Position numbers and translations under genes: made by a program. This document shows, in pieces, positions 1 through 8,218 of a stretch of DNA of 64,000 nt. The DNA comes from Sphingomonas endolithica (GTDB lineage Bacteria > Pseudomonadota > Alphaproteobacteria > Sphingomonadales > Sphingomonadaceae), in contig NZ_CP103057.1 of assembly GCF_025231525.1 (NCBI RefSeq), forward strand, positions 1,443,001 to 1,507,000. Reading direction: 5' to 3'. Numbering within the stretch: position 1 is the first letter of the stretch; each line of letters opens with the position of its first letter. Below the pieces are notes generated by a model. It was not told where the DNA came from. It searched no databases and was given only the letters and a program-made list of their open reading frames with translations.

Positions 1-103
1 TCGAGCCGATCCATCGTTGCGATTGCTGCAACCGAGCCGACCGGAATGCAAGCGTTCTGCCGGATCCAGAAAGGTCTATCTTGGTGGCAACGAAGGAAAA
101 GCC

Positions 104-1096
104 ATGTCACCTGCCACCGCTACGCCGTCACGCCGCACGCTCCTGACCACGCTCGCCGCGGGATCGGCCGTCATGGCCACGCCGCGCATCGCCGAGGCGC
201 GCGGCCTGCCCTCCATCTCAAAGGAAGCCGCAATGTCCGCCGTCCGCTATCGCACCCAGCGCGTTGGGGACGTGGACGTCTTCTACCGCGAGGCAGGGTC
301 AGTGGGCGCGCCCGTCATCCTGCTGTTGCACGGCTTCCCGACCTCGAGCCACATGTTCCGCGACCTGATCCCGGCGCTGGCGGACACATATCACGTGATC
401 GCGCCTGACCTGCCGGGGTTCGGCCAGACCAAGGCGCCACCGCGCGGCACGTTCGACTATAGTTTCGATGCGCTGGCAGCGGTGATCGGCGGGTTCGTCG
501 AGGCGATCGGGCTGGTGCGCTATGCACTCTACATCTTCGATTATGGTGCGCCGGTCGGGCTGCGCCTGGCCATGCAGCATCCAGAACGGGTGAGCGCGAT
601 CATCACGCAGAACGGCAACGCCTATGTCGAGGGGTTCAGCAAGGATTGGGGGGCGTGGGAAACCTATTGGCGCGAGCCGACGCCGGCGCACCGCGCGGCG
701 ACGCGCGTGTCGCTGAGCGACGCGGCGATCCGCTTCCAGCACGAGCATGGCGCGCCGGCGGGATCGGTGTCGCCCGACGGGTATCTGCTCGACACCTTCT
801 ACATGCACCGCGCGGGGGCGGAGGAGATCCAGCTCGATCTGATTCTGAGTTACCGGACCAACGTGGCGCTGTATCCGGCCTTTCAGGCGTATTTTCGTGC
901 GCATCGGCCGCCGGTGCTGGCGGTATGGGGGAAGAACGATGCGTTCTTCATTCCGCCCGGGGCAATGGCCTATCGGCGGGATAATCCGGATGCCGAGGTG
1001 CATCTGCTCGATGCCGGGCATTTCGTGCTGGAGACGCATTGTGCGGAGGTGGCCGGGTTGATGCGGGACTTCCTGGCTCGGCGGGTAGCGGGGTAG
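104..1096 (+). CDS. exported alpha/beta hydrolase with Asp nucleophile (epoxide hydrolase / haloalkane dehalogenase-like)
   Basis: The 330-residue protein has the alpha/beta hydrolase order. An oxyanion motif HGFP lies at 76-79. The nucleophile elbow FDYG puts Asp146 where lipases have Ser, as in epoxide hydrolases and haloalkane or fluoroacetate dehalogenases. Asp279 (WGKND) and His306 (DAGHF) are the likely acid and base. The N terminus has a twin-arginine-like SRRTLL at 9-14, a hydrophobic stretch and an AEA/R site near 32, so export is likely (inference). I chose ATG 104 because GAAGG precedes it at 92-96. An internal ATG at residue 44 (MSAVRYRT) would give a cytosolic form of usual family length. 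The substrate cannot be told from sequence. Confidence 0.85.
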   Translation: MSPATATPSRRTLLTTLAAGSAVMATPRIAEARGLPSISKEAAMSAVRYRTQRVGDVDVFYREAGSVGAPVILLLHGFPTSSHMFRDLIPALADTYHVIAPDLPGFGQTKAPPRGTFDYSFDALAAVIGGFVEAIGLVRYALYIFDYGAPVGLRLAMQHPERVSAIITQNGNAYVEGFSKDWGAWETYWREPTPAHRAATRVSLSDAAIRFQHEHGAPAGSVSPDGYLLDTFYMHRAGAEEIQLDLILSYRTNVALYPAFQAYFRAHRPPVLAVWGKNDAFFIPPGAMAYRRDNPDAEVHLLDAGHFVLETHCAEVAGLMRDFLARRVAG

Positions 1097-1458
1097 CGGG
1101 GTCTTTGCCCCATCCGTTGGTCGCTGCGCGCGCGGTGCGGGGTGGCGGCGTACCATCGCCGTCACCCCGGACTTGTTCGGGGGCCTAGCCCGCCAAGCAA
1201 GTACCGTCATGCTGAACTTGTTTCAGCATCCAGGCGCGGTCGCGCGCCTAACGGACACCGTCTTTGTGGTCGCTGACCGCGCCTGGATCCTGAAACAAGT
1301 TCAGGATGACGATAGTATTTTTTGAGTCGGCATGACTGACAACTTGTTCCGGGATCTGCGGTGCCGCGAACTCAGACGCCCTGAAGAGTGCGGCACCGTG
1401 GACCCCGGAACTAGTCCGGGGGACGAGCGGGATCGGGGGTCGGCTACTGCCGCCCTCG
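1097..1458. other. intergenic region between hydrolase and SapC gene
   Basis: No gene is seen. The region holds the long inverted repeat at 1206-1310, a short hairpin at about 1404-1423 (CCCCGGAACTAGTCCGGGG) and another partial copy of the same short motif near 1163-1182. The two flanking genes converge here, so the palindromes may end transcription from both sides. Confidence 0.6.
1206..1310. repeat. intergenic palindrome, type R2
   Basis: Arms of 36 bases at 1206-1241 and 1275-1310 are inverted copies with two mismatches, around a 33-base centre. Each arm starts with GTCAT and contains GAACTTGTTTCAG. A second copy lies at 45475-45579. Confidence 0.85.
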
Positions 1459-2244
1459 TTATTGCAGCGACAGTTCGGGCACGTTGGCGGGCACCTTGCC
1501 GAGCTGCATCTGGCGGGCGAAGATGTCGCGCATCAGGGAGAGCGAGAAGAGGTGGGCGTAGAGCAGGGGCAGCATGCCGTTCTTGTGGATCTTGCGCAGC
1601 TGATCGCCGCGCAGGTCGTTCAACTTCTCTTCGTTGACCATCTGGAAGCCGCGATAGATGAACGGCTGTTCGGCGCCATCGGGCTGGATGGTGATTTCGC
1701 CGTCCATCAGCAGGCCCAGTTCCTGCAATTCGGTCATGAAGCTCGCCGTGCGGGCGCCGGCCTGTTCGAACGATTCGTTGAACGCCAGGATGTTGCGGAC
1801 GAGTTCGCTCGGCTGGCCGTTCTCGAACATCGGCTCGCCATCCTCGAACGCGCCGATCGTGTCGGTCGTCGGATCGAAGCACAGCGACAATTCCTGCGCG
1901 TCGGGCGTCAGGCGCGCGAGCATGTAGGGATAGCGGCGGATATAGGCCGGAATGTACAGCGACTGTTCGATCAGCGCGCCGTCATCACCGATGAACACGT
2001 TGACGCCCTCGTTCATGCCCATCAGCGCGATCGGCACCGGCGCGTCGCCGACGGTGAACACGATCGGCATGTGGCGCTGCACCATGGTGAATTCGTCGAC
2101 CGTGACCGGCACGGCATGCTGGCCGGCGAGGAACGGTGCGCGATCCGACTGGCGGACCTTGAAATTGGCGTGCGCCTCCGACGACAAAGGTTCGAGCGCG
2201 TTGTAGAACAGGGGAAGCTGCGACTGTTGCGGCGCGCTGGCCAT
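1459..2244 (-). CDS. SapC family protein
   Basis: The 261-residue product matches the SapC family (PF07277). Residues 40-130 carry the typical VTVDEFTMVQRHMPIVFT stretch and the later YPYMLARL and LCFD segments, and the C terminus has the LSLMRDIF region. SapC is named from a Campylobacter S-layer locus, but in sphingomonads it is usually near TonB-receptor or tryptophan-halogenase genes and its biochemical role is unknown. ATG 2244 is chosen because GGAG lies 6 bases upstream. It is 55 bases downstream of the FAD-linked oxidase gene on the same strand, so the two may share a transcript. No signal peptide is evident. Confidence 0.85.
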   Translation of the reverse strand: MASAPQQSQLPLFYNALEPLSSEAHANFKVRQSDRAPFLAGQHAVPVTVDEFTMVQRHMPIVFTVGDAPVPIALMGMNEGVNVFIGDDGALIEQSLYIPAYIRRYPYMLARLTPDAQELSLCFDPTTDTIGAFEDGEPMFENGQPSELVRNILAFNESFEQAGARTASFMTELQELGLLMDGEITIQPDGAEQPFIYRGFQMVNEEKLNDLRGDQLRKIHKNGMLPLLYAHLFSLSLMRDIFARQMQLGKVPANVPELSLQ

Positions 2245-2299
2245 GGGTATCTCCATCGAAACGTGTCGCGGCCTCGCACGGGCCGGATGGTCGCTGGCT

Positions 2300-3748
2300 C
2301 TATGGCGTGGGCGCGACGGGCGCAAGCGTAACGAGCTTGCCCGGGTTCATCAGGCCCTGTGGATCGAGCGCGGCCCTGATCGCGCGGAGCGCGGCGAGGC
2401 GGGCGGGCGGCGACAGGCGTTCGAGCTCGGCACGCTTCATCTGGCCGATGCCGTGTTCGGCGGAGATCGAGCCGCCCGCCGCCGTCACCAGATCATGCAC
2501 GAAGCGGGTGACGCGTGGCGCATCCTCGGCATACCAATAAGCGGCATCGGCGCCGGGCGCGGCGCGGACGTGGAAATGCACGTTGCCGTCGCCGAGATGG
2601 CCATAGCCGCTGGCATGGGTGCCGGGGAACGCCGCGTCGCACGCCGCCGCCGCCTCGACCATGAAGCGCGGCATGGCAGCGACGGGGACCGAGATGTCGT
2701 GCTGTGCGGCGGGACCGGAGGCGCGTTCGGCGGCCGAGATCGAATCGCGGATGCGCCAGAATTCCTCGGCCTGCGTTTCGCTGGCGCCGATCACCGCATC
2801 GGCGACGAGGCCGTCGGCCAGCGCGGGGGCGAGCAGGCGTTCGAGCAAGACTGCTGGCGGCTCGGCGGCCGGATCGGTCGCGACCGCCTCGATCAGCACG
2901 TGCCATGGCTGGTCCTGCCCGAGCGGCGCGCGGGTGCCCGGGATGTGGCGCAGCACCGCGGCGAGCGATTCGTGCGGCAGGAGCTCGAAGCTCTCGATCG
3001 TTTGGGTGGTCACCTCCATCCGTCGCAGCAGGGTCAGCGCGTCTTGCGGGCTGGCCAGGCCGACCCAGGCGACGGCGCGTGCAGCGATCTGGGGAACCAG
3101 GCGCAGGGTGACGGCGGTGATGATGCCGAGCGTGCCCTCGGCACCGACGAGCAGATGATCGAGATCGTAGCCGCGATTGTCCTTCTTCAGCGCCGACAGG
3201 CCATCGTGCACCTGCCCATCGGGGAGCACTGCCTCGACCCCGGCGATCAGCGCGCGCATCGTGCCGAAGCGCAGCACCTGCGTGCCGCCGGCATTGGTCG
3301 CGGCGAGACCGCCGATCGTGGCGCTGCCGCGGCTGCCGAGTGTCAGCGGAAAGCGGCGGCCGGCACTAAGCGCGGCGGCGTGCAGATCGGCGAGGATCAC
3401 GCCGGCTTCGGCGACGACCAGATTCTCCTCGGCGGACAGGCGGCGGATGCGGTTCATGCGGCGCAGCGACAGGACCAGCGCCGATCCGTCGTCAGGCGGC
3501 GTGGCACCGCCGACCATCGAGGTGTTGCCGCCCTGCGGCACCAGCGGCACATGATGCTCCCCGGCGAGCGTGACGATCGTGGCGACGCCGGCAGTGTCGG
3601 CGGGGGCGAGGATCGCCGGACTGCGCCCGTGATAGCGGCCGCGCCAATCGTGCAGCCAGGGATCGATATCGGCGGGATCGGTGATGACGGCCTTGTCGCC
3701 GAGTGCCATGCGGACGGCATGGATGAAGCGGTCTTGCGCGGGGGTCAT
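2300..3748 (-). CDS. FAD-binding oxidoreductase, D-lactate / D-2-hydroxyacid dehydrogenase-like
   Basis: The protein (about 482 residues) has a PCMH/VAO-type FAD domain at about 40-220 (PLVPQGGNTSMVGGA, then GLAATNAGG and GAEGTLGIIT) and a C-terminal substrate domain with GYGHLGDGNVHFHV and SAEHGIG. These are features of the FAD-linked oxidase family that includes D-lactate, glycolate (GlcD) and D-2-hydroxyglutarate dehydrogenases. It would oxidise a 2-hydroxyacid and pass electrons to the respiratory chain; the exact substrate is not resolved. The start is uncertain: ATG 3748 is used, but ATG 3766 and an upstream start at 3808 are open and no strong ribosome site is visible. Confidence 0.88.
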   Translation of the reverse strand: MTPAQDRFIHAVRMALGDKAVITDPADIDPWLHDWRGRYHGRSPAILAPADTAGVATIVTLAGEHHVPLVPQGGNTSMVGGATPPDDGSALVLSLRRMNRIRRLSAEENLVVAEAGVILADLHAAALSAGRRFPLTLGSRGSATIGGLAATNAGGTQVLRFGTMRALIAGVEAVLPDGQVHDGLSALKKDNRGYDLDHLLVGAEGTLGIITAVTLRLVPQIAARAVAWVGLASPQDALTLLRRMEVTTQTIESFELLPHESLAAVLRHIPGTRAPLGQDQPWHVLIEAVATDPAAEPPAVLLERLLAPALADGLVADAVIGASETQAEEFWRIRDSISAAERASGPAAQHDISVPVAAMPRFMVEAAAACDAAFPGTHASGYGHLGDGNVHFHVRAAPGADAAYWYAEDAPRVTRFVHDLVTAAGGSISAEHGIGQMKRAELERLSPPARLAALRAIRAALDPQGLMNPGKLVTLAPVAPTP

Positions 3749-3850
3749 GGCGGCCCCCGCTATCATGGTGCGGGCCACGCGCCAATTCGGCGCCGGTCGA
3801 TTACCCAATTCATCGGGCGTTCAAACCTTTAGCGTAACGCATCGATGTTC

Positions 3851-4306
3851 ATGCCGAATCCCCTCACCCCCATGCTGATGCTTGCGCTTGCCGCGCCCCC
3901 TGCCGTTGCCGCTGCGCCCGAGCCGGACGGGGTGGAAGTGGCGCAGCTGACGATCCGGCAGCGCATCATCATCCGCGTGCCGCAGCCGAGCCGCAGCGCC
4001 GCCTCGCCCGTGCCGCAGCCGCCGCCGGTGAAGCTGGACGAGAAGAAGGGCCCGAAATGCGTGCCGATCACCAAGCTCGCCGGATCGGGCGTGGCGCGCA
4101 AGAGCAGCGTCGACCTGCTGCTGAGCGACGGCAGCATGATGCGCGCGAAACTGGGCGACGATTGCCCGGCGCTGGATTTCTATGCCGGATTGTACCTGAA
4201 GCCGACGCCGGACGGCATGTTGTGCGCCGACCGCGACACGATCCGCGCGCGTTCCGGCCGGGCGTGCCCGATATCGTCGTTCAAGAAGCTGAAGCGGCAC
4301 GATTAG
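3851..4306 (+). CDS. small secreted hypothetical protein
   Basis: About 151 residues. The N terminus (MPNPLTPMLMLALAAPPAVAAA) looks like a Sec signal peptide. A Pro-rich linker with PQPSRSAASPVPQPPP follows, then a compact region with four Cys (KCVPI, DDCPAL, MLCAD, RACPI), which would suit two disulfides in the periplasm. I do not recognise a named domain. It is divergent from the FAD oxidase gene (about 100 bases between starts), and an in-frame ATG at 3845 is an alternative start. Confidence 0.6.
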   Translation: MPNPLTPMLMLALAAPPAVAAAPEPDGVEVAQLTIRQRIIIRVPQPSRSAASPVPQPPPVKLDEKKGPKCVPITKLAGSGVARKSSVDLLLSDGSMMRAKLGDDCPALDFYAGLYLKPTPDGMLCADRDTIRARSGRACPISSFKKLKRHD

Positions 4307-4633
4307 AGCATGGACCTTTCCTCCGCCCGTTCGTGCTGAGTAGAGACCGAGTAGGCCACAGGCCGTATCGAGGGCTCGTATCGAAGCACCGTTGGAGCGC
4401 GAAGTGCCTGTCCTTCGATACGGCCTCTCGATACGCGCGTCGCGCTACTCGACGCCTACTCAGGACGAACGGCAGCGTTTGCGACGCCCTGAATGCTGGA
4501 TCCGGTCGGATTGCCGGGCTCTCTTGACCCCTTTACCTTGACTTTTGAGGCTCGATCGGCAAGCGCTCAACGGTCGGCAGACGTGCCGACGGCGCGGCCC
4601 TTTACCCTGCCCCCCTTTTGCTCCGGACACTGC
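4307..4633. other. intergenic region upstream of DEAD-box helicase
   Basis: No gene is seen. A 146-base palindrome occupies 4327-4472. The remaining 160 bases before the helicase would hold its promoter; DEAD-box genes often have long leaders, but I see no recognisable cold-shock element. Confidence 0.5.
4327..4472. repeat. intergenic palindrome, type R7
   Basis: The outer arms at 4327-4343 and 4456-4472 pair with one mismatch. Inner segments (GTATCGAGGGCTCGTATCGAA and its partner TTCGATACGGCCTCTCGATAC) also pair, making a long cruciform. I see only one copy in this window. Confidence 0.75.
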
Positions 4634-6151
4634 ATGACCTTCGCCGATCTCGGCCTTTCCGATCAACTGCTCAAAGCCATCGATGAGTCCGGCTATACCG
4701 AGCCGACTCCGATCCAGGCGAGCGCGATCCCCAGCGTCCTGATGATGAAGGACCTGGTCGCCATCGCGCAGACCGGCACGGGCAAGACCGCCGCCTTCGT
4801 GCTGCCGATGATCGACATCCTGGGCGAAGGCCGCAGCCGCGCGCGTATGCCGCGCTCGCTGATCCTGGAGCCGACGCGCGAACTCGCCGCGCAGGTGGCG
4901 GAGAATTTCGAGAAATACGGCAAGTATCACAAGCTGAGCATGGCGCTGCTGATCGGTGGCGTATCGATGGGCGACCAGCAGAAGGCGCTGGAAAAAGGCG
5001 TCGACGTGCTGATCGCGACGCCGGGGCGGCTGATGGACCTGTTCCAGCGCGGCAAGATCCTGCTCAACGGCTGCGACCTGCTGGTGATCGACGAGGCGGA
5101 CCGGATGCTCGACATGGGGTTCATCCCGGACATCGAGGAAATCTGCACCAAGCTGCCCAAGAGCCGCCAGACCCTGCTGTTCTCGGCGACGATGCCGCCG
5201 CCGATCAAGAAACTGGCCGACAAGTTCCTGAGCAATCCCAAGACGATCGAGGTTGCGCGCCCGGCGACGGCCAACGTCAACATCAAGCAATGGCTGGTGC
5301 CGGTATCGGGCGCCAAGAAGCGCGACACGCTGACCAAGCTGCTGCGCGCGGAAGACGTGACGACGGCGATCATCTTCTCCAACCGCAAGACGACGGTGCG
5401 CGAGCTCAACAAGTCGCTGCAGCGGCTGGGCTTCCGCTCGTCGGAGATTCATGGCGACATGGAACAGTCGCAGCGCATCGCCGAGCTTGACCGGTTCAAA
5501 TCGGGCGACGTCAACATCCTGGTGGCGTCCGATGTCGCCGCGCGCGGGCTGGACGTGAAGGGCGTGAGCCATGTGTTCAACTTCGACGCGCCCTGGCATC
5601 CGGACGATTACGTGCACCGCATCGGCCGCACGGGGCGCGCGGGCGCGACGGGCGTGGCGTTCACCCTGGTGACGCCGGAGGATGCGGAGAACATCCAGAA
5701 TATCGAGAAGCTGACCGGCATGAAGATCGAGCGTTATGGCGCGATCGAGGCGGCGCCCGAAGCCGAAGACGTGCCGGCGACCGCAACGGCGGAAGCGCCG
5801 CGCGCCGAGCGGGCGCCGCGCGGGCGGCGTCGGCCGGCTGCACGTGAGACGGCGCCGGTCGAGGAGGCGGCGTCCGAGCTTGAGGCGCGGGAGGAACGTC
5901 CGGCACGGGAGCCGCGTCCGGCGCGGGAAGAACGTCCAGCGCGGGAGCCGCGTCCCGAGCGCGCTGCGCGACCGGAGCGCGAAGAGCGGGTACCGCGCGA
6001 GGAGCGCGCCGCCCGACCGTCGCGTGAGCGCCCGGCGCGCGACGATCGCCCTGCCCGCCCGCAGCGTGCGCTGCAGGATGCGGACGTGGATGACGGCGGC
6101 TGGAACGGCCCGCTACCCAACTTCCTCAACGCGCGGCTGATCGTCGACTGA
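4634..6151 (+). CDS. DEAD-box ATP-dependent RNA helicase
   Basis: A 505-residue RhlE/DeaD-like helicase. It has a Q motif region (FADLGLSDQL, then PTPIQ), Walker A AQTGTGKT at 45-52, PTRELA, DEAD at 153-156, SAT, and HRIGRTGRAG from 328. After about residue 385 the protein becomes a low-complexity tail dominated by E-R-P-A-R units, which in this family binds RNA or partners. It should unwind short RNA duplexes in ribosome assembly or RNA decay. ATG 4634 starts the conserved MTFADLGL; the open frame continues upstream without homology. A DUF1289 gene follows two bases after the stop. Confidence 0.95.
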   Translation: MTFADLGLSDQLLKAIDESGYTEPTPIQASAIPSVLMMKDLVAIAQTGTGKTAAFVLPMIDILGEGRSRARMPRSLILEPTRELAAQVAENFEKYGKYHKLSMALLIGGVSMGDQQKALEKGVDVLIATPGRLMDLFQRGKILLNGCDLLVIDEADRMLDMGFIPDIEEICTKLPKSRQTLLFSATMPPPIKKLADKFLSNPKTIEVARPATANVNIKQWLVPVSGAKKRDTLTKLLRAEDVTTAIIFSNRKTTVRELNKSLQRLGFRSSEIHGDMEQSQRIAELDRFKSGDVNILVASDVAARGLDVKGVSHVFNFDAPWHPDDYVHRIGRTGRAGATGVAFTLVTPEDAENIQNIEKLTGMKIERYGAIEAAPEAEDVPATATAEAPRAERAPRGRRRPAARETAPVEEAASELEAREERPAREPRPAREERPAREPRPERAARPEREERVPREERAARPSRERPARDDRPARPQRALQDADVDDGGWNGPLPNFLNARLIVD

Positions 6152-6153
6152 TC

Positions 6154-6342
6154 TTGCGCGATTTGGTCGAGACGGTGCCGGTGGTGAAGATCGACAGCCC
6201 GTGCATCAACATCTGCAAGATCGATGCGTGCGGGCTGTGCGTCGGGTGCTGGCGAACGCTGGATGAGATTGGCGGGTGGAGCGGTGGCACGCCCGAATGG
6301 CGCGCTGCGGTGATGGCCGCGTTGCCGGGGCGACGGTCTTAG
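6154..6342 (+). CDS. DUF1289 protein
   Basis: A 62-residue protein with the DUF1289 signature: CINICKID, GLCVGC and RTLDEI, with four conserved Cys (C-x3-C, C-x2-C) that suggest a small metal- or cluster-binding fold (inference). The most upstream start is TTG 6154, two bases after the helicase stop; GTG codons about 20-25 bases further in are alternatives. The spacing suggests co-transcription with the helicase. No function is established. Confidence 0.8.
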   Translation: MRDLVETVPVVKIDSPCINICKIDACGLCVGCWRTLDEIGGWSGGTPEWRAAVMAALPGRRS

Positions 6343-6449
6343 CTGTTCCCCGGCGGAGGCCGGGGCCTAGTCGCGAGACGCCTGGTAACTGATGCTGTGC
6401 CGGTTACCTCGACCTCCGCTCCTGGGCCCCGGCCTTCGCCGGGGAACAG
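6343..6449. repeat. intergenic palindrome, type R1
   Basis: Arms CTGTTCCCCGGCGGAGGCCG and the inverted GGCCTTCGCCGGGGAACAG enclose about 60 bases. Same family as 8094-8200, 9328-9432, 21649-21750 and 36493-36596. It lies between convergent genes (DUF1289 and GST). Confidence 0.85.
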
Positions 6450-6467
6450 TTCAATCTAGGTAGACCG

Positions 6468-7091
6468 CTACGCCGCCGCCTGGGCCGCGGCGATCAAGGC
6501 GTCGTCTATCTGGGCGGCGCGCTTGTAGGCGGGGCGGGCGAGGATGCGGGCGAGATAGGTGTCGAAGGCGTCGCGTTGTGGCAGGCTGCCGAATTGCTTG
6601 CCCCAGGCGACTTGCGAGCCGGCATAGACGTCGGCGGCGGTGAAGCTGTCGCCGGCGATATAGTCGTGCTGTGACACGGCCCTTTCGAGCACGTCGACCA
6701 TCAGGTCGAAATTGCCGTAGCCGGCCATGCGCTGCTGGCGTTCGTCGGGCGCGACGCCGAACGACTTGTTGGTGATCGCCTGTTCGGCCGGGCCGGCGGC
6801 GAAGAACAGCCAGCGATAGTAATCGGCGCGCTCAGTCGTCGGCGGAGCGAGGCCTGCCTCGGGGAAGGCATCGGCGAGATAGGCGCAGATTGCCGCACCT
6901 TCGGTGACCACCTTGCCGTCATGGACGATCGCCGGGACCTTCGCCATCGGGTTGATCTGCCGATACTCGTCGCCCTTCATCGTCGAGGCGTAATCGAGCA
7001 CGACCGTTTCGTACGGCGCGCCCGTCTCCTCGAGCATCCAGCGCGCGATGCGGCCGCGCGACATCGGGTTGGTGTAGAATGTCAGGCTCAT
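6468..7091 (-). CDS. glutathione S-transferase family protein
   Basis: A 207-residue GST. The thioredoxin-like N domain (1-80) has YTNPMSRGRIARWML with a possible Ser catalytic residue, the cis-Pro segment AKVPAIV and the glutathione-binding EGAAICAYL. The helical C domain holds FTAADVY near 155. It would conjugate or reduce small electrophiles with glutathione; the substrate is unknown. ATG 7091 has GGAGG nine bases upstream. It is followed upstream by a dienelactone hydrolase gene on the same strand, about 70 bases away. Confidence 0.92.
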   Translation of the reverse strand: MSLTFYTNPMSRGRIARWMLEETGAPYETVVLDYASTMKGDEYRQINPMAKVPAIVHDGKVVTEGAAICAYLADAFPEAGLAPPTTERADYYRWLFFAAGPAEQAITNKSFGVAPDERQQRMAGYGNFDLMVDVLERAVSQHDYIAGDSFTAADVYAGSQVAWGKQFGSLPQRDAFDTYLARILARPAYKRAAQIDDALIAAAQAAA

Positions 7092-7159
7092 GGGGGCGTC
7101 CTCCGACTCGCTTTTTATGGGAACATTTGTGGAACGGCGCTGGGCCGCGCGTCAAGTCG

Positions 7160-8020
7160 TTACGCCAACGTCCGTTCAAACAACGCCAGCATCCGGGCCC
7201 AGGCGCGGTCGGCCTGCGCCGCGTTGTAGACCTTGCTGTCGGGCGGGCACCAGCCGTGCATCGTGCCCTGATAGACCTCGATCTCGGCCGGCAGCTTGGC
7301 CGCGGCGAAGGCGGTGCGCAGCGCATCCTTGTCGGTCGGGCTGCGCGCATCGTCATTCTCGGCGATGGCGAACAGATAGCCGGCCTTCATCTTCGGCACC
7401 ATCAGATGCGGGCTGTCCGGCTTGTCGGTGACGAGGCCGCCACCGTGGAACGAGGCACCGGCGCGCACGCGATCGGGGCGGAGCGCGGCGGTGATCATCG
7501 TCATCGGCCCGCCCATGCAATAGCCGGTGGAGGCCATGCCCTTGCTGCGATCAACCTGGCGCTGCGCATCGAGGAAGTCGGTGAACGCCTGCGCGTCGCG
7601 CTGGGTCGCCGCGGTGGTGAGCGGTTCGCGCCACGGCATGATACGCCCGCGCACCTCGGGCTGGTCGAAAGATTCGCCCGCCTTCAGGAACGGCGCCTTG
7701 GTCGAGCGGTAGAATTGATTGACGACCAGCACGGCATAGCCGGATTCGGCCAGGCGGCGGCCCATCTGCTGGAATGCGGGCCGCAGACCCATGATGTCGG
7801 GCCAGACCAACACCGCGGGATGCTTGCCGCTGGTGGGGGCAACGAACCAGCAATCGGCGGTGCCGTCGGCGGTCTTGATCGAGACGTCGCGGCCGGTGAC
7901 GGCCATCGCGTTAGCTGGGCTGGGCAGCAGCATGGCCATGCCGACCGCGCCGGCGGCGGCGCCGAACTGACGGCGGGAGAGGTGCTGGGCGTTGTCCTCG
8001 GCGGTATGTTCGTCGCACAT
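7160..8020 (-). CDS. Tat-exported dienelactone hydrolase family protein
   Basis: A 286-residue protein. The N terminus has SRRQFG at 15-20 and a hydrophobic run ending PANAMA near 40, a good twin-arginine signal. The hydrolase domain has Cys168 in GYCMGG as nucleophile (typical of dienelactone hydrolase), an acid in AENDDARS and the base in MHGWC. The family opens lactones or hydrolyses esters; a periplasmic location is inferred from the signal. ATG 8020 has AGGAGA about 10 bases upstream. It could share a transcript with the downstream GST gene. Confidence 0.9.
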   Translation of the reverse strand: MCDEHTAEDNAQHLSRRQFGAAAGAVGMAMLLPSPANAMAVTGRDVSIKTADGTADCWFVAPTSGKHPAVLVWPDIMGLRPAFQQMGRRLAESGYAVLVVNQFYRSTKAPFLKAGESFDQPEVRGRIMPWREPLTTAATQRDAQAFTDFLDAQRQVDRSKGMASTGYCMGGPMTMITAALRPDRVRAGASFHGGGLVTDKPDSPHLMVPKMKAGYLFAIAENDDARSPTDKDALRTAFAAAKLPAEIEVYQGTMHGWCPPDSKVYNAAQADRAWARMLALFERTLA

Positions 8021-8093
8021 GCGCGTCTCTCCTGGTTGAGTAGCCGCAGGCTAGCGCCTGCGATGGTGAACGTCACCTGCCCGTCGCGAAACT

Positions 8094-8200
8094 TGTTCCC
8101 CGGCGAAGGCCGGGGCCCAGTTGTGGAACGGTCGGTAACGGCTGGTGCGTGCCGTTACGTGGACCTTCGCTCCTGGGCCCCGGCCTTCGCCGGGGAGCAG
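8094..8200. repeat. intergenic palindrome, type R1
   Basis: A near-perfect pair of arms (TTCCCCGGCGAAGGCCGGGG and its inverse) lies between the MBL hydrolase stop and the dienelactone hydrolase start, both on the minus strand. Confidence 0.85.
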
Positions 8201-8218
8201 GTTGGGCGGCTGCTGCGC

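Noticed and set aside
2243..3832. Long open frame antisense to the FAD-linked oxidase gene
   Set aside because: The minus-strand protein has clear FAD-oxidase motifs; the plus-strand frame is a shadow.
5880..6060. Short regularly repeated DNA that could be taken for a CRISPR-like array
   Set aside because: It encodes the ERPAR-type tail of the helicase in frame; units are short, imperfect and have no spacers.
6343..6449. R1 palindrome as a plain transcription terminator
   Set aside because: It lacks a T tract, has a conserved long centre, and copies also lie between tandem genes; a repeat element fits better, although it may slow transcription.
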